Source of the DNA: an uncultured Muribaculaceae bacterium
GTDB taxonomy: Bacteria > Bacteroidota > Bacteroidia > Bacteroidales > Muribaculaceae
Reading direction: 5' to 3'
Assembly: GCA_934663645.1 (NCBI GenBank)
Contig: CAKUKR010000025.1
Span: forward strand, 1-27,111
Length of the DNA stretch: 27,111 bases
Both the position numbers and the translations under genes were made by a program. Shown here piece after piece: positions 23,824-27,111 of the stretch. The notes below the pieces were generated by a model, which saw nothing but the letters and a program-made list of their open reading frames with translations, was not told the origin of the DNA and ran no database searches. The first letter of the stretch is position 1. Every line of letters begins with the position of its first letter.

Positions 23824-24537
23824 ATGACAACAACGGCGGCTCTGTACCTAATACCCGTAGGCATAAGCGACGCCCCGGCGGCTGACGTGATACCGCAGGG
23901 GACGCTCGACATAATGGGCGGCATACAGCACTTCATCGTCGAGAACGTCCGCACGGCTCGCCGGTGGCTGCGCCGCTGCATGCCTCACTGCGACATCGAC
24001 GCGATGACATTCCGCGAGCTGAACCGCCACACAGACATCAGCGACGTAGCCTCGTGGCTCGACCCGCTGCGCCAGGGACTGCCCATGGGCGTGATGAGCG
24101 AAGCCGGATGCCCCGGCGTTGCTGACCCGGGAGCGTTGCCGGCGGCAATAGCCCAGCGCGAGGGCCTGCGCGTCATACCCCTGACCGGGCCGTCAAGCAT
24201 ACTCATGGGGCTGATGGCCTCTGGCTTCAACGGACAGGGATTTACCTTCAACGGATACCTCCCCATCGACGACGGCGCACGCGCCGCTGCCATACGCCGC
24301 CTCGAAAAGGCAGCACGCTCCACCGGGGTGACGCAGATATTCATCGAGACACCGTACCGCAACCAGAAGATGCTGCAGACGCTCGCCGACACACTGCGCC
24401 CCGACACACTGCTCACAGTGGCAGCGGCAGTCACCGACCCGCAGCACGAATCGATACTCACACTGCCAGCCGCCAAATGGCGCACCCACAAGGGAATACC
24501 GCCAAAAACGCCGGCGGTGTTCATAATAGGCAACTGA
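23824..24537 (+). CDS. SAM-dependent methyltransferase, RsmI-like (TP_methylase fold)
   Basis: 237 residues of the tetrapyrrole-methylase fold. MGVMSEAGCPGVADPGA and VIPLTGPSSILMGLMASGFNGQGFTFNGYLP match the conserved blocks of RsmI, the 16S rRNA 2'-O-methyltransferase acting at C1402. The N-terminus lacks the classical RsmI GTPIGN block and instead reads LYLIPVGISDAPAADVIP. The protein is also about 40-50 residues shorter than E. coli RsmI. It therefore belongs to the shorter Bacteroidetes subgroup, whose substrate is less certain. The next gene starts six bases after its stop. Confidence 0.82.
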   Translation: MTTTAALYLIPVGISDAPAADVIPQGTLDIMGGIQHFIVENVRTARRWLRRCMPHCDIDAMTFRELNRHTDISDVASWLDPLRQGLPMGVMSEAGCPGVADPGALPAAIAQREGLRVIPLTGPSSILMGLMASGFNGQGFTFNGYLPIDDGARAAAIRRLEKAARSTGVTQIFIETPYRNQKMLQTLADTLRPDTLLTVAAAVTDPQHESILTLPAAKWRTHKGIPPKTPAVFIIGN

Positions 24538-24543
24538 CACACC

Positions 24544-25521
24544 ATGCACCCTGACACCGGAAACAAAAACGCCTCCTCACACCAGCTCACCATCGACTTC
24601 GGCGAGCCAGAAACAACACAGCCTGCATCCAATGCCACGGCACAGCCGCACCAGCATCAGCAAGCCGGCAAGACAGGCGACAACCGGATATACTACATAT
24701 CATTCGGGTCAGGCTCAAGCGGCAATGCCTCATACATCGGCAACGAGGGCGGCGGAATAATCATCGATGCCGGCATACGCGCCGAGAAAATCGAAGAATG
24801 CCTGCGCAACAACGGCATACCCATGTCCCGCGTCAAAGGGCTGCTCCTCACCCACGACCACTCCGACCATGTGCGCTACGCATACACGCTCCTGCGCCAG
24901 AACCGCCACCTCCACCTCTTCTGCTCAAACCGGGTGCTGAACGGCGTGCTGCGACGGCACAGCATCTCAAAACGCATCAAGGAATACCACCGCCCGATAT
25001 TCAAGGAGATACCGTTCACCATCGCCGGCATGGAGGTGACAGCCTTCGACGTGCCGCACGACGGCACTGACAACATGGGCTTCTCCATATCATACGCCGG
25101 ACGCAACTTCGTCATCGCCACCGACCTCGGCGAAGTCGCCGGACGAGCGCTGCACTACATAAGCCAGTCAAACTACCTGGTCATCGAGTCAAACTACGAC
25201 GCGCGGATGCTACGCGACGGCCCGTACCCCGAATACCTCAAGGCACGCATCGCCACCGACCACGGGCACATGGACAACGCCGACACAGCGCGGCTGCTCG
25301 CCGACATCATCTCCCCAGCCCTGCGGTACATATTCCTGTGCCACCTCTCCGAAGACAACAACACGCCCGAACTCGCGCTGCACACCACGAAAGCCGCGCT
25401 CGAACAGACAGGCGTCACCGTCGGCGACTGCTCAATGAGCCTCGCCGACCGCCAGGCCGACGTAAGCCTGATGCCCCTGCCACGGTTTGACGCGACACGC
25501 CTGTTCATTTTTCATTCATAA
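24544..25521 (+). CDS. Metallo-beta-lactamase-fold hydrolase, YycJ/WalJ-like
   Basis: 325 residues. A low-complexity N-terminal extension of about 45 residues, rich in Gln, His and Asn, precedes the MBL core. The metal-binding HDHSDH is at residues 104-109 (LLLTHDHSDHVRYA), with later ligands in VPHDGTDNMGFS, ATDLGE and FLCHLSEDNN. The opening SFGSGSSGNASYIG is characteristic of the YycJ group of predicted nucleases. The extension is not needed by the fold; an internal start was not preferred because no ATG lies near the core. A cytosolic nucleic-acid or phosphodiester hydrolase role is inferred. Confidence 0.85.
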   Translation: MHPDTGNKNASSHQLTIDFGEPETTQPASNATAQPHQHQQAGKTGDNRIYYISFGSGSSGNASYIGNEGGGIIIDAGIRAEKIEECLRNNGIPMSRVKGLLLTHDHSDHVRYAYTLLRQNRHLHLFCSNRVLNGVLRRHSISKRIKEYHRPIFKEIPFTIAGMEVTAFDVPHDGTDNMGFSISYAGRNFVIATDLGEVAGRALHYISQSNYLVIESNYDARMLRDGPYPEYLKARIATDHGHMDNADTARLLADIISPALRYIFLCHLSEDNNTPELALHTTKAALEQTGVTVGDCSMSLADRQADVSLMPLPRFDATRLFIFHS

Positions 25522-25566
25522 ACCGCTGACACATCAGCTGTTGCGAAAAGACGCGAAAAATAACCG

Positions 25567-25587
25567 AATTTTTTCGCCGAAAAATTT
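25567..25587. terminator. AT-rich inverted repeat after the MBL-fold gene
   Basis: AATTTTTTCG and CGAAAAATTT are near-perfect inverted copies separated by one base, about 45 bases after the stop. This could be a weak terminator; its right arm touches the -33 element of the tRNA promoter. Confidence 0.35.
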
Positions 25588-25616
25588 TGCCATGTCGAAA
25601 TAAGGCAGTAACTTTG
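25586..25616 (+). promoter_or_regulatory. Promoter upstream of tRNA-Pro
   Basis: TTTG (25586-25589), 19 bases, TAACTTTG (25609-25616) followed by CATC. Transcription should begin near 25621, about 135 bases before the mature tRNA. Confidence 0.72.
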
Positions 25617-25619
25617 CAT

Positions 25620-25745
25620 CGCTTTACAAGGGTGTCCCCTCCGAAAGGAGCGTGTATTCCGCCTGAAAGTTCGCCGCGAGGCGACCACAGAGGCAACGAA
25701 AGATGCCACGGCATCACCCCCCACGAATACCGGTTGACACTTGAG
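25620..25745 (+). ncRNA. Candidate structured RNA or tRNA leader
   Basis: The stretch between the promoter and tRNA-Pro can be folded by eye into a closed multibranch structure. The outer helix is GTGTC (25632-25636) with GACAC (25736-25740), extended by G-U pairs. Inside are three hairpins: CTCC-GAAA-GGAG (25639-25650), TCGCC-GCGA-GGCGA (25671-25684) and GATGC-CACG-GCATC (25702-25715). Two loops are GNRA tetraloops. I do not recognise a known RNA family. It could instead be an ordinary 5' leader removed by RNase P. Confidence 0.35.
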
Positions 25746-25755
25746 TAAGCCACCA

Positions 25756-25833
25756 CGGGGTGTAGCTCAGTCCGGTTAGAGTGTGCGTCTGGGGGGCGTG
25801 AGGTCGCAAGTTCGAATCTTGTCACCCCGACCA
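25756..25833 (+). tRNA. tRNA-Pro, anticodon GGG
   Basis: A 78-base cloverleaf including the encoded CCA. The acceptor stem is CGGGGTG/CACCCCG with the C1-G72 pair typical of tRNA-Pro and discriminator A. The D stem is GCTC/GAGT with the GG of the loop. The anticodon stem is TGCGT/GCGTG around CTGGGGG (anticodon GGG, reads CCC and CCU), and the T arm is GCAAG-TTCGAAT-CTTGT. All stems pair with a few G-U wobbles. The identity is unambiguous. Confidence 0.96.
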
Positions 25834-25867
25834 GAAGAGGATGTTTCCGTTGGAAACATCCTCTTCT
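25833..25867 (+). terminator. Perfect 16-bp inverted repeat abutting the tRNA 3' end
   Basis: AGAAGAGGATGTTTCC and GGAAACATCCTCTTCT form a perfect 16-bp stem with a GTT loop. The first base is the final A of the tRNA CCA. The following sequence GCCTTATAT has no proper T-run, so termination is plausible but not certain. Confidence 0.7.
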
Positions 25868-25974
25868 GCCTTATATGCTCCACACACCAGGACACTGGGT
25901 TAAGCCTAAATCAGGTGTTTTTGACCAAATGCGGGTTGGAAGAAAGTTGAGAATCAGGCGTAAAGCCTGACAAG

Positions 25975-26000
25975 GCGGACGCGAGCCAGGTGCGTTCCGC
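25975..26000. repeat. Second, imperfect REP-like palindrome
   Basis: GCGGA...TCCGC arms (25975-25979, 25996-26000) surround CGCGAGCCAGGTGCGT, resembling the palindrome at 12538-12558. A separate hairpin TCAGGC-GTAAA-GCCTGA lies just before it (25954-25970). The remainder of the gap 25868-26037 shows no gene. Confidence 0.4.
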
Positions 26001-26037
26001 AGTTGCTTTCGCTGTGTTCCTTTCTGTTGCAAAATGA

Positions 26038-26069
26038 GACAGGGGTGTGCCAGATGGCACACCCCTGTC
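26038..26069 (-). terminator. Terminator of the Ig-like secreted protein gene
   Basis: GACAGGGGTGTGCC and GGCACACCCCTGTC form a perfect 14-bp stem with a 4-base loop, 28 bases beyond the minus-strand stop. On the minus strand it is followed by TCATTTTGC, a short T-run. Confidence 0.8.
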
Positions 26070-26097
26070 TATGAGTGGAAATATCAGGTTGGTGATA

Positions 26098-27111
26098 TTA
26101 TTTGATGACTACCTTCTGAGCCTTGCCGTTCTGAACGCGGATGAACATGCCGTTCTCCGGGTTGGCTACGCGCACGCCCTGCATGTTGTAGTACAGTGCT
26201 TCGCCTTCAGCTACTGTGATTTCGTCAACGCCGGAATACTCATCGTATTTGATAGGCAAGAGCTGGATTGCACCCTTGAAGTCTGATACGGCAACACGAA
26301 CATTGTACTTGCCGGCAGCTACTGAACCAACGCCAGCGAAAGTGGTACGGAATGCGTATTCAGTGCCGTTCACTGTGCCGGTAAAGTTTGTCTTCTCTTC
26401 AGCGGGGGTGTCCTCTGCAAAGTCAACACCCACAAGGATCACGATATGGTTGAGGAGAGAAGCGTCTATGCTTTCTACTACTGCGGGTTTGAACTCAACA
26501 ATTTCCTGCGATTCAGCGGGTTCGGAAACGGGGATGATTTCAGGCACGTTGTAGTACTGCTTGTACTGTGCAATCCAGCCAGAGGGAATGACATCACCAA
26601 CCTCGTATGAGGGCATTTCGCCGTAGATGAGTGTGAAGTCAGTGCCATCGGTTGCGTATGTGTTGATGCCATTCTGGTAAGCAACAGTCAGGGGGAAGTC
26701 GATTACACCAGTGTTGCCGTCACCCGCAGAGTAGAAGTCCTCGATAGATGTGTAGAGGTCGAGCACTGTGAGTTTGTATGAAGCCTCGCCGGCGCGGTAG
26801 GTGGCAGTTTCGGGTGTAGTAGCCTTGATGGTTGTCTCGCCGGCAGCGACGAGTGTCACTGCGCCTGTGGCAGCGTCAACTGTAGCCACCTCGGGGTTGC
26901 TTGAGGTGTAAACGGCCACTGCGTCAGTTGTCTTGGAGAGCTCGGGAGCAGTGAAAGCCTGGCCGATGACTGCGGTGTATGAACCCTCGGGGAATGACAG
27001 GCCTGCCGGGGTGAGGGTGCTGGAGCCGCCCTGCTCTGTTTCAAATACAATCTTAGTGATCTGTGCGTTGTATTTGTTGGTCACCTGAAGAGTGTACTTT
27101 GTGCCGGCATC
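26098..27111 (-). CDS. Secreted Ig-like (Big_2-like) protein with Por-secretion-like tail, 5' end outside window
   Basis: 337 residues are visible; the frame stays open through a GTG at 27084 to the window edge, so the start is missing. The visible part begins in one beta-rich domain. It continues with a Big_2-like segment (AVYTSSNPEVATVDAATGAVTLVAAGETTIKATTPETATY), then a beta-rich region (FTLIYGEMPSYEVGDVIPSGWIAQYKQYYN). It ends YYNMQGVRVANPENGMFIRVQNGKAQKVVIK, which resembles the C-terminal tails of Bacteroidales secreted proteins (Por_Secre_tail-like). A surface or extracellular structural role is likely; no catalytic motif is visible. Its codon use looks less GC-biased than its neighbours, with many GTT, GCT and ACT codons. 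Confidence 0.75.
   Translation of the reverse strand, partial: DAGTKYTLQVTNKYNAQITKIVFETEQGGSSTLTPAGLSFPEGSYTAVIGQAFTAPELSKTTDAVAVYTSSNPEVATVDAATGAVTLVAAGETTIKATTPETATYRAGEASYKLTVLDLYTSIEDFYSAGDGNTGVIDFPLTVAYQNGINTYATDGTDFTLIYGEMPSYEVGDVIPSGWIAQYKQYYNVPEIIPVSEPAESQEIVEFKPAVVESIDASLLNHIVILVGVDFAEDTPAEEKTNFTGTVNGTEYAFRTTFAGVGSVAAGKYNVRVAVSDFKGAIQLLPIKYDEYSGVDEITVAEGEALYYNMQGVRVANPENGMFIRVQNGKAQKVVIK

Noticed and set aside
25505..25825. Minus-strand open frame of 106 codons across the tRNA-Pro region
   Set aside because: It runs through the tRNA and its promoter; the MTRFELATSRPPDAHSNR-type start is a well-known false protein made from antisense tRNA sequence.

Overview
The window looks like an ordinary chromosomal stretch of a GC-rich gut Bacteroidales. 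Support for this comes from the promoters, which are almost all of the Bacteroidetes type (TTTG, 19-20 bases, then TAnnTTTG, usually followed by CA), and from the lack of strong Shine-Dalgarno sites. Several families are also typical of the order: a Porin_10-like putative porin, a glutaminyl-cyclase-type M28 lipoprotein, an AAA_14/DUF4143 ATPase, and a Por-secretion-like C-terminal tail. Muribaculaceae is my best guess at family level, at low confidence. No insertion sequence, phage, CRISPR array or rRNA is visible.

Layout. 1-372: the 3' end of a winged-helix regulator-like gene that ends in a decayed NEGI repeat, then a promoter. 379-5364: a four-gene export operon (TolC, HlyD, two ABC-2 permeases) with no ATPase gene. 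5404-6200: rplU-rpmA with promoter and terminator. 6279-7348 (minus): guanine deaminase and a DUF2284 cysteine-rich protein. 7454-10391: putative porin plus a solute-binding-like protein. 10460-11017: an orphan lipoprotein. 11076-12356 (minus): an AAA_14/DUF4143 ATPase with an exact 23-bp-period repeat array across its promoter. 12797-17440: a galactose operon (GH2 beta-galactosidase, galactokinase, mutarotase). 17586-19341: a flippase-like membrane protein and a one-helix protein. 19361-19789 (minus): a TagD/RfaE2-like nucleotidyltransferase. 19880-22190: M28 glutaminyl cyclase and tyrS. 22251-23681 (minus): an RsmF/NSUN-type rRNA m5C methyltransferase. 23824-25521: an RsmI-like methyltransferase and a YycJ-like metallo-beta-lactamase-fold protein. 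25586-25867: a structured leader, tRNA-Pro(GGG), and a perfect hairpin. 26098-27111 (minus): a secreted Ig-like protein cut by the window edge.

How the genes work together. The GH2 enzyme would release galactose outside the cytoplasm, GalM would supply alpha-galactose, and GalK would phosphorylate it; uridylyltransferase and a transporter must lie elsewhere. The TolC-HlyD-permease set would form a tripartite exporter with an unseen nucleotide-binding subunit. Much of the rest is translation housekeeping (L21, L27, TyrRS, rRNA methyltransferases, tRNA-Pro).

The least ordinary signals are three. The first is the 23-bp repeat array at the ATPase promoter. The second is the candidate multibranched RNA between a strong promoter and tRNA-Pro. 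The third is a pair of genes whose ATG falls exactly where transcription should start, one of them with fully overlapping divergent promoters. All three come from reading the sequence by eye; no folding, alignment or database search was run.
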